Shown in pieces: positions 36,327-44,560 of a stretch of 64,000 bases of DNA. The notes below the pieces were generated by a model that worked only from the letters and a program-made list of their open reading frames with translations, had not been told where the DNA came from and searched no databases. Position 1 is the first letter of the stretch, and each line of letters starts with the position of its first letter. The translations under genes were made by a program, and so were the position numbers. Location of the stretch: NCBI GenBank assembly GCA_965230375.1, contig CBDDKU010000022.1, forward strand, positions 52,165 to 116,164, given 5' to 3'. Source of the DNA: CBDDKU01 sp965230375. GTDB taxonomy: Bacteria; Bacteroidota; Bacteroidia; Flavobacteriales_D; Cryomorphaceae.

Positions 36327-36703
36327 AGATAGCCATCATAGCCCACGACGGAAAGAAAGCGGAAATGGTTCAGTTTCTAACTGAGCACAAAACGTTTTTG
36401 AAAAGTGCTGAAGTGGCTTTGGTTGCCACGGGTACTACAGGTACCCATGTAGAACGTGGAGGAATGGAAGTGGAAAAGGTCGCTTCTGGGCCCCTCGGTG
36501 GCGATGCTCAGATAGGAGCCATGGTCACAATGGGAGAGCTAGATGCCGTCTTGTTTTTCAGAGATCCACTTGACAAGCATCCGCACGAGCCAGATATAGC
36601 TATGTTGATGAGACTCTGCGATGTACATAACGTGCCTTTGGCCACCAATCCTGCCACAGCAGATATGATCATCGAGTGCATTGTCAAGCGAAAAGAATCA
36701 TAA
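36323..36703 (+). CDS. mgsA: Methylglyoxal synthase
   Basis: 126 residues, whole family. Motifs: IAHDGKKAEMV, ATGTTGTHVE, SGPLGGDAQIGAMV (catalytic Asp in GGD) and FFRDPLDKHPHEPD. It turns dihydroxyacetone phosphate into methylglyoxal plus inorganic phosphate, an overflow bypass of lower glycolysis. Its ATG overlaps the stop of the amylase gene (ATGA), so it is the last gene of the pfkA operon. Finding it joined to starch-degrading enzymes is unusual. Confidence 0.95.
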   Translation: MKIAIIAHDGKKAEMVQFLTEHKTFLKSAEVALVATGTTGTHVERGGMEVEKVASGPLGGDAQIGAMVTMGELDAVLFFRDPLDKHPHEPDIAMLMRLCDVHNVPLATNPATADMIIECIVKRKES

Positions 36704-36730
36704 ATCTGTTCTGACATAAATTCTCTGCAG

Positions 36731-36767
36731 TTTGAAAGACTGAATTCTTCCTTTTGGGTTAGTTTTG
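36731..36767 (+). promoter_or_regulatory. Possible promoter of fbaA-pgi
   Basis: TAGTTTTG (36760-36767) matches TAnnTTTG. A TTTG at 36731-36734 is 25 bases upstream, slightly more than usual. No AGTGT-N7-ACACT palindrome is present here, so this unit may be controlled separately from the pfkA operon. Confidence 0.4.
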
Positions 36768-36804
36768 CACCAAGTATTAATTGAAGTTAACCACTCGTAC
36801 AATA

Positions 36805-37866
36805 ATGAAATTTAGAGCAGGAGTACTACACGGACAGGAAGTAACAGATTTGTTTAACTACGCCAACGAGCAAGGTTTTGCCCTTCCGGCGGTAAACGTA
36901 GTTGGAACCAACTCAGTAAATGCGGTACTTGAAACAGCCCGTGAACTTAATTCGCCAGTCATCATTCAATTTTCTAATGGCGGAGCGCATTTCTTTGCTG
37001 GAAAAGCAATTACCAAAGAAGATCAAAAAGGTGCTATCGCTGGTGGAGTAAGTGGAGCACTCCACGTCCACGAAATGGCAAAAGCATACGGCGTACCTGT
37101 AGTCCTTCACACCGATCACGCCGCTAAAAAGCTCCTCCCTTGGATCGATGGACTCCTTGATGCCGGTGAAGAGTTTTTCAAGAAGAATGGACAACCGTTA
37201 TATAGCTCTCATATGCTCGACTTGAGCGAAGAGCCTATCGAAGAGAACCTTGATATCAGCTGCAAATACTTCGAACGAATGAACAAAATGGGGATGACCA
37301 TTGAGATCGAACTTGGAGTTACAGGTGGTGAAGAAGACGGTGTAGACAATACTGATGTGGACAGTTCAAAGCTCTACACACAGCCAGATGAAGTAGCTTA
37401 TGCCTATGAGCGTCTCTCTAAAATTAGTCCAAACTTTACAGTGGCTGCAGCATTTGGAAATGTCCATGGGGTTTATAAACCCGGTAATGTGTCCCTCGAA
37501 CCAATCATACTCCATAATTCTCAAAACTTCATTCAAGAGAAGTTCAATACGGCAGCCAAACCAGTGAATTTTGTGTTCCACGGTGGAAGTGGTTCTTCGC
37601 AGGAAGAGATCCGCGAAGCAATTTCTTATGGTGCTATCAAAATGAATATCGATACGGATATGCAGTGGGCGTTTTGGAAAGGTGTAATGGATTACTACAA
37701 AGCCAACGAAGATTACCTTCAAGCTCAAATCGGAAATCCGGACGGAGATGATAAGCCCAATAAAAAATACTACGATCCACGCGTATGGCTGAGATCGGGA
37801 GAAGAAAGCTTTGTGGATAGATTGAAGGTGGCATTTGAAGATCTCAACTGCTTGAACAGAAATTAA
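36805..37866 (+). CDS. fbaA: Class II fructose-bisphosphate aldolase
   Basis: 353 residues from the ATG at 36805; a TTG at 36781 would add eight residues. Class IIA features: FALPAVNVVGTNSVNAVLE, IIQFSNGGAHFFAGK, LHTDHAAKKLLPW (zinc-ligand His), ELGVTGGEEDG and FHGGSGSS. It cleaves fructose-1,6-bisphosphate to glyceraldehyde-3-phosphate and dihydroxyacetone phosphate, the MgsA substrate. It is followed three bases later by pgi. Confidence 0.96.
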   Translation: MKFRAGVLHGQEVTDLFNYANEQGFALPAVNVVGTNSVNAVLETARELNSPVIIQFSNGGAHFFAGKAITKEDQKGAIAGGVSGALHVHEMAKAYGVPVVLHTDHAAKKLLPWIDGLLDAGEEFFKKNGQPLYSSHMLDLSEEPIEENLDISCKYFERMNKMGMTIEIELGVTGGEEDGVDNTDVDSSKLYTQPDEVAYAYERLSKISPNFTVAAAFGNVHGVYKPGNVSLEPIILHNSQNFIQEKFNTAAKPVNFVFHGGSGSSQEEIREAISYGAIKMNIDTDMQWAFWKGVMDYYKANEDYLQAQIGNPDGDDKPNKKYYDPRVWLRSGEESFVDRLKVAFEDLNCLNRN

Positions 37867-37869
37867 GAC

Positions 37870-39516
37870 ATGAGCTTCCCGAATATCCCATTTTCGAAAA
37901 CCAAGGCTTTTAAGAAGCTTGAAGGCCTGGCTGCTGAAATGAAGGAAACGACGATTCAGAGCCTTTTCGAAACGGATCGAACGCGTTTCGTGCGCTTTTC
38001 AGAAGAGTTAGGAGATATTCTAGTCGATTACAGTAAAAATCTCATCACTGAGGATGTGGCTGACGGTCTCCGAGAGCTCGCACTTGAAACGCAGCTTCCT
38101 GAGGCCATTGATGCATTCTTTGCCGGTGAAGAAATAAACCAAACCGAAGGAAGGGCCGTACTTCACACAGCCTTGCGAAACAGATCGAACACCCCGGTTC
38201 TTGTGGACGGAGAAGATGTCATGCCCGATGTAAATGACGTCCTATTCAAGATGAAACAATTCACCCAAAAAGTTTTGGATGGAGATTGGTTGGGGTATAC
38301 AGGCAAGACGATAAATCACGTCGTTAATATAGGTATAGGTGGATCTGATTTGGGTCCGGTAATGGTTACTGAAGCACTTCGTCCATATAAGACGCACATT
38401 GATTTGCACTTTGTGAGCAATGTGGATGCGACGCACATAGCCGAGACATTTAATGAAATAGATCCTGAACGGACCATCTTCATTATCGCATCAAAAACCT
38501 TCACCACCCAAGAAACCATGACCAATGCCAATACTGCTAGAGAGTGGTTTTTGGAGTCGGGTGGTAAGAAAAAGGATGTGGCAAAACACTTTGTAGCACT
38601 CTCTACAAATGCCGAAGCCGTTGCCGAATTTGGGATCGACCCAGACAACATGTTCGAATTTTGGAACTGGGTGGGGGGCCGTTATTCGCTTTGGTCTGCC
38701 ATCGGATTGTCGATTGCATTGGGAATAGGGTTTGATAATTTTGAACTTTTACTCGAAGGTGCTCATGAAATGGACAAGCACTTTCAAGAGGAGAAGGAAG
38801 AGAGTATTCCGGCAACTCTGGCTCTACTTGGAATTTGGTATGGAAACTTCTTTGATGCGCATTCACACGCTATTCTTCCTTACGATCAATACTTGCATCG
38901 GTTCGCAGCTTATTTTCAGCAAGGCGATATGGAAAGCAATGGGAAGTCTATAGATCGTAATGGTGAAGAAGTTGATTACCAGACAGGGCCCATTATTTGG
39001 GGAGAACCTGGAACTAACGGACAGCACGCGTTTTACCAGCTAATCCATCAGGGTACAAAGTTGATACCTTGCGATTTTATTGCACCAGCACAGAGCCAAA
39101 ACCCTTTAGGTGACCATCATCAAAAACTCATGGCTAATTTCTTTGCCCAGCCAGAAGCTCTCATGAAGGGTAAAACTTATGAAGATGCGCTCCAAGAATG
39201 CCTTGACGCAGGCCATAAGCCTGATTTAGCGGAAAAACTGGCCCGGCATAAGACATTCAAAGGAAACCGACCTTCAAATTCAATTCTTGTCAAAAGGCTA
39301 ACTCCAGAAGTTCTCGGGTCATTGATAGCAATGTACGAGCACAAAGTATTTGTACAAGGTGTTATCTGGAATATCTATTCTTTCGATCAATGGGGGGTTG
39401 AACTGGGAAAAGTATTGGCTAAGAATATTCTTCCCGAACTGGAAGGTGACGAAAACGTGAATTCGCACGATTGTAGCACCAATGGCTTGATTAATACTTA
39501 CAAGCAATTTCGTTGA
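37870..39516 (+). CDS. pgi: Glucose-6-phosphate isomerase
   Basis: 548 residues, close to the E. coli-type length. Motifs: IGIGGSDLGPVMV, the VGGRYSLWSAIGL signature, the GTNGQHAFYQLIHQG region and a C-terminal WGVELGKVLA with the active-site region. It interconverts glucose-6-phosphate and fructose-6-phosphate, linking PgmB output to PfkA. Three bases after fbaA, so cotranscribed. No clear terminator follows in the 91-base gap. Confidence 0.97.
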   Translation: MSFPNIPFSKTKAFKKLEGLAAEMKETTIQSLFETDRTRFVRFSEELGDILVDYSKNLITEDVADGLRELALETQLPEAIDAFFAGEEINQTEGRAVLHTALRNRSNTPVLVDGEDVMPDVNDVLFKMKQFTQKVLDGDWLGYTGKTINHVVNIGIGGSDLGPVMVTEALRPYKTHIDLHFVSNVDATHIAETFNEIDPERTIFIIASKTFTTQETMTNANTAREWFLESGGKKKDVAKHFVALSTNAEAVAEFGIDPDNMFEFWNWVGGRYSLWSAIGLSIALGIGFDNFELLLEGAHEMDKHFQEEKEESIPATLALLGIWYGNFFDAHSHAILPYDQYLHRFAAYFQQGDMESNGKSIDRNGEEVDYQTGPIIWGEPGTNGQHAFYQLIHQGTKLIPCDFIAPAQSQNPLGDHHQKLMANFFAQPEALMKGKTYEDALQECLDAGHKPDLAEKLARHKTFKGNRPSNSILVKRLTPEVLGSLIAMYEHKVFVQGVIWNIYSFDQWGVELGKVLAKNILPELEGDENVNSHDCSTNGLINTYKQFR

Positions 39517-39607
39517 GAATAGATACTCTGAAACTTTTTTAGAGATAGGGGCGTAGAAGGGGGCAAACTATCCGGCCCAAGAATGGCTGTGAAACAAACC
39601 CTCTAAA

Positions 39608-41071
39608 ATGAAAAAGTTTTTACTCCCCGCAATTTTCTGTGCTTTTGGACTTTCGTCTTTTGCACAAATCGCAAACGGAAATTTCGAAAATTGGACAAAG
39701 GTCAATCTCTTCGAAATGCCAAATATTGGTATTACCACATCTTCATCAAATTTTGAGACATACTTCATGAATGGTGAGACCAATGTTGTAAAGAAGTTGA
39801 GTGAAGGAAACTCATCCATGCAGATTTCAAATATTGAGATTGATGGTAATGTTGTGCCCGGATATTACATCATGGGAACAGAACCAAATTCTGAAGGTCA
39901 AAACCTGGTTTTTGGAAATGGATTTGATATAAATCCTGATGGAATTACAGGACTTTCTGTGGATATGAAAATGGAAATTCCTCAAGAAAAAGAAGGAATC
40001 GTAATCGTTCAATTTAAGAATGGTGGTCAGCCTGTTGGACCAGGAAATATGGGGCCGGGAACGCATGTATTCCCAGTGTCAGGTACACAAGACTGGACTA
40101 ACATGGAATTCACTTTCGAAGAGTCACTTGACCCAAACACCAATACGTGTGTAATTGGATTCGCATCTGCGGATCTAGTGAATGACGACGTGACTTTTGA
40201 GAACGGAGCATACATGCAAATTGATAACATCGCGTGGATGGGGTCAGAGCAAGAAATTCCTGGTGGTGATATGGACTCATGGTTAAACTTAACTCCATTC
40301 TACTACCCAAACGAGTGTGAAGTTGATGCGGACCAGATGGAACGTACATTCTTCAGAACTGATGACGCCTTTGAAGGAAATTGGGCCCTTGGTCTCAAAA
40401 CAATTATCCGAAACGGAGAATTGGAGCTAGGCTCAACAATTATTGGTGATGTTGATACTGAAGGGCAAATTCTACCAATTAGCGAAATTGGCTCACAGCA
40501 GACGAATGTGTCAATGATGTATAAGTACGAAGGAGCTGGTTCGGACATTGGTGAAGTGACATTCCATTTCTTTAAAGCCGATAATGAAGGAAGTTTTAAT
40601 ATGGTTATGGAGAAATCATTTGACTTAGTGTCAAACGAAGAATACACTTTGGTTGACTATAACTTTTTTGAAGACCTCGAAAACAATGGTTTAAGTGCAG
40701 ATCACATTGCTGTGTCTATTACGGCAAGTAAAGAAGGAGAAGGTCTTACTCCAACAGAAGGAAGCACATTGATTGTTGATGCTGTTTCACTTTCGGGTGC
40801 TTTGGGTATTTTGAGCCAAGCGCACACATTGACCGATGCATCAGTTCGTGCATACCCCAACCCGACACATCACAGAGTTATATTTGATTTTGATGGGATA
40901 AAAACGGGTTACATGAGAGTTTATTCTCCAGATGGAATCTCAATTGCAACGAGATCATATGCCCAGAAACGTCAGACTTACTTTGATCTTTCTGACCTAG
41001 TGAGCGGTACCTATGTATTTAAGTTTTACCACACTGGTGGAATGCAGATTGCTCGTGTAGTTAAACTATAA
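39608..41071 (+). CDS. T9SS-secreted protein of unknown function
   Basis: 487 residues. A Sec signal (ending SSFAQ, about 1-19) is followed by two beta-sandwich-like repeats (about 22-200 and 215-390, each with a NGxFENW or GDMDSW-like opening and VDAV/IDNIAWMG ending) and a C-terminal T9SS sorting domain (about 415-487, AYPNPTHHRV to ARVVKL). It is likely exposed on or released from the cell surface. The repeats look like carbohydrate-binding folds, but I do not recognise the family. Its place between pgi and the sugar transporter suggests a role in glycan capture. Confidence 0.75.
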   Translation: MKKFLLPAIFCAFGLSSFAQIANGNFENWTKVNLFEMPNIGITTSSSNFETYFMNGETNVVKKLSEGNSSMQISNIEIDGNVVPGYYIMGTEPNSEGQNLVFGNGFDINPDGITGLSVDMKMEIPQEKEGIVIVQFKNGGQPVGPGNMGPGTHVFPVSGTQDWTNMEFTFEESLDPNTNTCVIGFASADLVNDDVTFENGAYMQIDNIAWMGSEQEIPGGDMDSWLNLTPFYYPNECEVDADQMERTFFRTDDAFEGNWALGLKTIIRNGELELGSTIIGDVDTEGQILPISEIGSQQTNVSMMYKYEGAGSDIGEVTFHFFKADNEGSFNMVMEKSFDLVSNEEYTLVDYNFFEDLENNGLSADHIAVSITASKEGEGLTPTEGSTLIVDAVSLSGALGILSQAHTLTDASVRAYPNPTHHRVIFDFDGIKTGYMRVYSPDGISIATRSYAQKRQTYFDLSDLVSGTYVFKFYHTGGMQIARVVKL

Positions 41072-41095
41072 GCGATCAAGTAAACAACCATTTTA

Positions 41096-41122
41096 AAGGC
41101 GGCCATTGGCCGCCTTATTCTT
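41096..41122 (+). terminator. Terminator after the T9SS protein gene
   Basis: Nine-base perfect stem AAGGCGGCC / GGCCGCCTT with an ATT loop (41096-41116), then ATTCTTT. It lies 25 bases after the stop at 41071. Confidence 0.85.
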
Positions 41123-41127
41123 TAAAT

Positions 41128-41144
41128 AGTGTCTCAATTACACT
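41128..41144. promoter_or_regulatory. Putative maltodextrin operator, site 2 (before the sugar transporter)
   Basis: AGTGT-CTCAATT-ACACT, perfect five-base arms with a seven-base spacer, 43 bases before the transporter ATG. A weak -33/-7 pair (TTA-N17-TATCTTCC) would overlap it. Confidence 0.65.
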
Positions 41145-41187
41145 CTAAGAAAATTCCTATCTTCCGCTCTTGAACTAATAGAATACC

Positions 41188-42585
41188 ATGAGTAATAAGC
41201 CGCGGTTAAAGTTTTGGGATATCTGGAATATGAGTTTCGGATTCCTGGGGATTCAGTTTGGATTTGCCCTTCAGGGTGGATTTATGTCTCGAATTTTTCA
41301 GACCCTTGGAGCAAGTGAGCACGAGATTCCCATGCTCTGGATTGCGGCACCTTTAACTGGGCTTATCGTTCAACCCATAATCGGCTATATAAGTGATCGC
41401 ACATGGCATCCGAGATGGGGTAGAAGACGACCTTTCTTTCTGATCGGTGCCGTTTTGAGTTCCATTACTTTGATCTTCGTTCCGCATTCTTCTGCATTGT
41501 GGATGGCGGCTGGTTGTTTGTGGGTACTCGATGCTTCTATCAATATTTCAATGGAGCCATTCAGAGCACTTGTGGCCGACAAGCTACCCGATTCTCAACG
41601 ATCATATGGATTTGTCATGCAAACCCTTATCATTGGAATTGGAACCTGGATTGCCAGCAATTTACCTTGGGCCATTGCAAAGTTGGGCGTTTCAAACGAA
41701 GCAATCGATGGAGCAGTGCCGATGAGTGTCAAAATTGCCTTTACTATAGGTGCCTTTGTATTCTTTCTATCCATCCTGTACACTGTGCTTACCACAAAGG
41801 AGTATCCACCCGAAGATATGGAAGCATTTGAAGCCGAGAAAAGAGCTTCAGGAGGGCTATTCATCGGAATAAAGACAATTTCAGAGAACTTTATGTCCAT
41901 GCCAAAAACCATGGCTAAACTTGGTCTTGTCCAGTTCTTCAGCTGGTTCGCTTTTTTTACCATGTGGAGTCTGGCGACTCCTGCGCTGACTGATCACGTA
42001 TTTCATTCACCAATACCCGATCAAGCTTCGTTCGATATGGTAGACCCTATTCAAAAGGAAGCCTACTCAATGGCGAATATTGCCTACAATGACGCAGCTG
42101 ATTTGGTAGGGTCTTATATGGGAATCTACGGCTTGTCTTCTATGGCTTTTGCCCTACTCCTTACCTTGTATACTTCAAAACGGAGAATCAATCGAAAATT
42201 GGTTCATATGTTCAGCTTGATACTCGGGGGAATTGGTTTTATCTGGATGTTCTTTATGGATGATCCTTCCTACCTGATAGGGTCATTTGTATTGATAGGT
42301 ATTTCATGGGGATCTATTTTGTCAATGCCCTATGCCATGCTTTCGAGCTCAATAGACCCTAAGAAGATGGGGCTTTACATGGGAATATTCAACATGTTTA
42401 TTGTCATCCCTCAGATTATTGCCGCCACTGGAGGTGTAAACTTCGTTTCAGGGCTTTTGGGCGATGCGTCAATTTACGCCATGATTGTAGCTGGAATATC
42501 TCTAATCTTGGGCGGATTGAGCAACTTGCTTATCGTCAACCCCAAAGCCATCTCCTACATTCCAGATGATTCTACTGAATCTTGA
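41188..42585 (+). CDS. SLC45/GPH-type MFS sugar transporter (maltose/maltodextrin candidate)
   Basis: 465 residues with about 12 hydrophobic helices. The cytoplasmic loop DRTWHPRWGRRRPF is the signature of sucrose/maltose:H+ symporters of the GPH/SLC45 group. It would carry maltose or short maltodextrins across the inner membrane to the cytoplasmic GH65 enzyme. The substrate is inferred from the locus. It has its own putative operator, and its end overlaps the convergent GH13 gene by 14 bases. Confidence 0.9.
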   Translation: MSNKPRLKFWDIWNMSFGFLGIQFGFALQGGFMSRIFQTLGASEHEIPMLWIAAPLTGLIVQPIIGYISDRTWHPRWGRRRPFFLIGAVLSSITLIFVPHSSALWMAAGCLWVLDASINISMEPFRALVADKLPDSQRSYGFVMQTLIIGIGTWIASNLPWAIAKLGVSNEAIDGAVPMSVKIAFTIGAFVFFLSILYTVLTTKEYPPEDMEAFEAEKRASGGLFIGIKTISENFMSMPKTMAKLGLVQFFSWFAFFTMWSLATPALTDHVFHSPIPDQASFDMVDPIQKEAYSMANIAYNDAADLVGSYMGIYGLSSMAFALLLTLYTSKRRINRKLVHMFSLILGGIGFIWMFFMDDPSYLIGSFVLIGISWGSILSMPYAMLSSSIDPKKMGLYMGIFNMFIVIPQIIAATGGVNFVSGLLGDASIYAMIVAGISLILGGLSNLLIVNPKAISYIPDDSTES

Positions 42586-44431
42586 GAATGTACTGAGTAA
42601 ATGGTGGAAGTTGCATGCTGTCAGTCCATTCCATCGTACTTCCGTCGAGTAAGGTTCCCGATTTTTGACCCTTGAGTCGCTCTTCGAATCGATCCATCTT
42701 CACTTCACGATCCTTTTTACCAGCGTTTGTAATGATCATGTACGTCTCCGTGTCAGTGTATCGGAAGAATACATACACATCATCAATTGGAACAAATTGG
42801 GTCGTGTTTCCATTCTGAATGGCTGTACAATCAGCTCGTAAATTCCCTAGAGCTTTCACGTGGTTATAGATTTCATTTTCTTCTACACTTCGCATTTCTG
42901 GAGTGAATTTGTTTAGGCTATCGGTCTCCCATCCACCCGGAAAGTCTTCGCGAATCTTCCCGTGTCCGTCAGTTTCTTTCATCAATATTTCAGTTCCATA
43001 GTATACGCTGGGAATTCCACGCAAAGTATACAGCCAGCCCAGACCGATTTTCATTTTATTTAAGTCTCCATTCACGTAGCCAAGAAATCTGGCGAGATCG
43101 TGGTTGTCCAGAAAGGTGACGAGGTCATTGGGCTTCTCATAGATGTAATCAGCTGATAGGGTGTAGTACAGGCGAGAAAGTCCTTCAGCCCAGCCTTGAT
43201 CTCTCGTCAAGGCATCGTTTATGGCGTAATACACCTGAAAATCGGTTACCCCATCGATGAAATTTGGTACAGGAGCTAGAGCATTTCCAACAAACCACCC
43301 TTGTACAGTAGGGCCATGAACCCATGTCTCTGCAAAGAGAAATAAATCTGGAAAGGCCGCTTTCAGCTCTTGAGCCCATTCGCGCATAAAAGCTTGATCG
43401 GGATAGGCATATGTATCAATCCGTAAAGCATCAATATGGAAGGCTTCTATCCACCACAAAGTCTGCTGAATGAAATAGCGTGCTACTTGCGGATTCTTTT
43501 GGTTTAAGTCGGGCATATGCTTATCAAACCAGCCATCAGTCATGATTGATCTGTCGTGTTCAGAAGCATATGGGTCCATCAATGATGGCGCTCTATAGTT
43601 GGTCCTTTGAAACTCTGGCCAGAAGTGAAACCAGGATGAGTCTGGCATATCGGAGTATAGATAGTGCTCGTTTCCGATGTGGTTGTATATCACATCTTGG
43701 ATGATTTTCATATTGCGACTGTGCAATTCATCGACTAGATCGCGAAATAGTTCATTTGTTCCGAATCGTTGGTCTATTTCGAAGCTATTGGTTATGGCGT
43801 ACCCGTGATATGATTCATGCGGCTGGTTGTTCTCAAGAAGCGGGTTAATCCAAAGTGCTGTCATGTTCAAGTCTTCAATGTAGTCCAGGTTGTCGATTAT
43901 TCCTTGAATATCTCCTCCATGTCGCTCATAGGGCTCATTTCTATTTACGGTGTTTTGGTGGAAGGCGTCTAACACATCATTTTTCTTGTCTCCATTGGCA
44001 AAACGGTCCGGGGTAATAAGATAAATCACATCTGACCCATTTAAGCCTTTTGGTTGAGCATCTCGAGCTTTGATTGAATATGAGTGCTTATATTTTTTAC
44101 CCTTGGCCTTACCTGAAATTTTGATCGTCCCCGGCTCGGCCGCTTCACCCACTATGACGCTTATAAGCTGATAATTTGGATTGCTAAAACTTTTGTTTTC
44201 TATCCACTTCACACCATTGTCAGATTCAATTTTTAAATCAACTGCACCAATATTGGTTTCATGTATCAAAATTTCCAAAGTATCATTTGGCATACCTACC
44301 CACCAATGTGGCGGATCGACGTGTTCAAAGCTCTGTGCTTGGAAGTTTGAACTGACCAATAGCCCCATAAGAAGGACTAGGAAATTCAAACTTGATGGAA
44401 TAGGTGTAGTTGGGCTTGTGGTGCTATGCAT
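42572..44431 (-). CDS. GH13 neopullulanase/cyclomaltodextrinase-like enzyme (SusA-like)
   Basis: 619 residues. An N-terminal hydrophobic signal (cleavage near QAQ, residue 31-33; a later start at Met22 is possible) is followed by a cyclomaltodextrinase N-domain (about 38-125, PPHWWVGM) and a GH13 barrel with nucleophile Asp339 (DALRIDTYAY), acid Glu368 (FAETW) and Asp445 (DNHDLARF). No lipobox or T9SS domain, so it should be soluble in the periplasm like Bacteroides SusA. It likely trims imported maltodextrins or cyclodextrins. It is the only catabolic gene of the locus on the minus strand. Confidence 0.92.
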   Translation of the reverse strand: MHSTTSPTTPIPSSLNFLVLLMGLLVSSNFQAQSFEHVDPPHWWVGMPNDTLEILIHETNIGAVDLKIESDNGVKWIENKSFSNPNYQLISVIVGEAAEPGTIKISGKAKGKKYKHSYSIKARDAQPKGLNGSDVIYLITPDRFANGDKKNDVLDAFHQNTVNRNEPYERHGGDIQGIIDNLDYIEDLNMTALWINPLLENNQPHESYHGYAITNSFEIDQRFGTNELFRDLVDELHSRNMKIIQDVIYNHIGNEHYLYSDMPDSSWFHFWPEFQRTNYRAPSLMDPYASEHDRSIMTDGWFDKHMPDLNQKNPQVARYFIQQTLWWIEAFHIDALRIDTYAYPDQAFMREWAQELKAAFPDLFLFAETWVHGPTVQGWFVGNALAPVPNFIDGVTDFQVYYAINDALTRDQGWAEGLSRLYYTLSADYIYEKPNDLVTFLDNHDLARFLGYVNGDLNKMKIGLGWLYTLRGIPSVYYGTEILMKETDGHGKIREDFPGGWETDSLNKFTPEMRSVEENEIYNHVKALGNLRADCTAIQNGNTTQFVPIDDVYVFFRYTDTETYMIITNAGKKDREVKMDRFEERLKGQKSGTLLDGSTMEWTDSMQLPPFTQYILKIQ

Positions 44432-44482
44432 TGAAAACGAGTTAAATAAGTCTGTTTTTGAGTGATTTGATCAACATTCTCA

Positions 44483-44511
44483 TTGGAGTTGTTGAAATTA
44501 AATTAAATTTG
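44483..44511 (+). promoter_or_regulatory. Promoter of the four-repeat binding protein gene
   Basis: TTG (44483-44485), an 18-base spacer and TAAATTTG (44504-44511) match the Bacteroidota consensus exactly. The ATG is 49 bases downstream. Confidence 0.75.
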
Positions 44512-44513
44512 TT

Positions 44514-44530
44514 AGTGTAAAAAGAACAAT
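44514..44530. promoter_or_regulatory. Putative maltodextrin operator, site 3 (imperfect)
   Basis: AGTGT-AAAAAGA-ACAAT, one mismatch to AGTGT-N7-ACACT. It lies just downstream of the -7 box, around the expected transcription start, a position suited to repression. It is in the region between the divergent GH13 and binding-protein genes. Confidence 0.5.
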
Positions 44531-44560
44531 AACTAAATCGAAATCCTTAATTAACAGATT

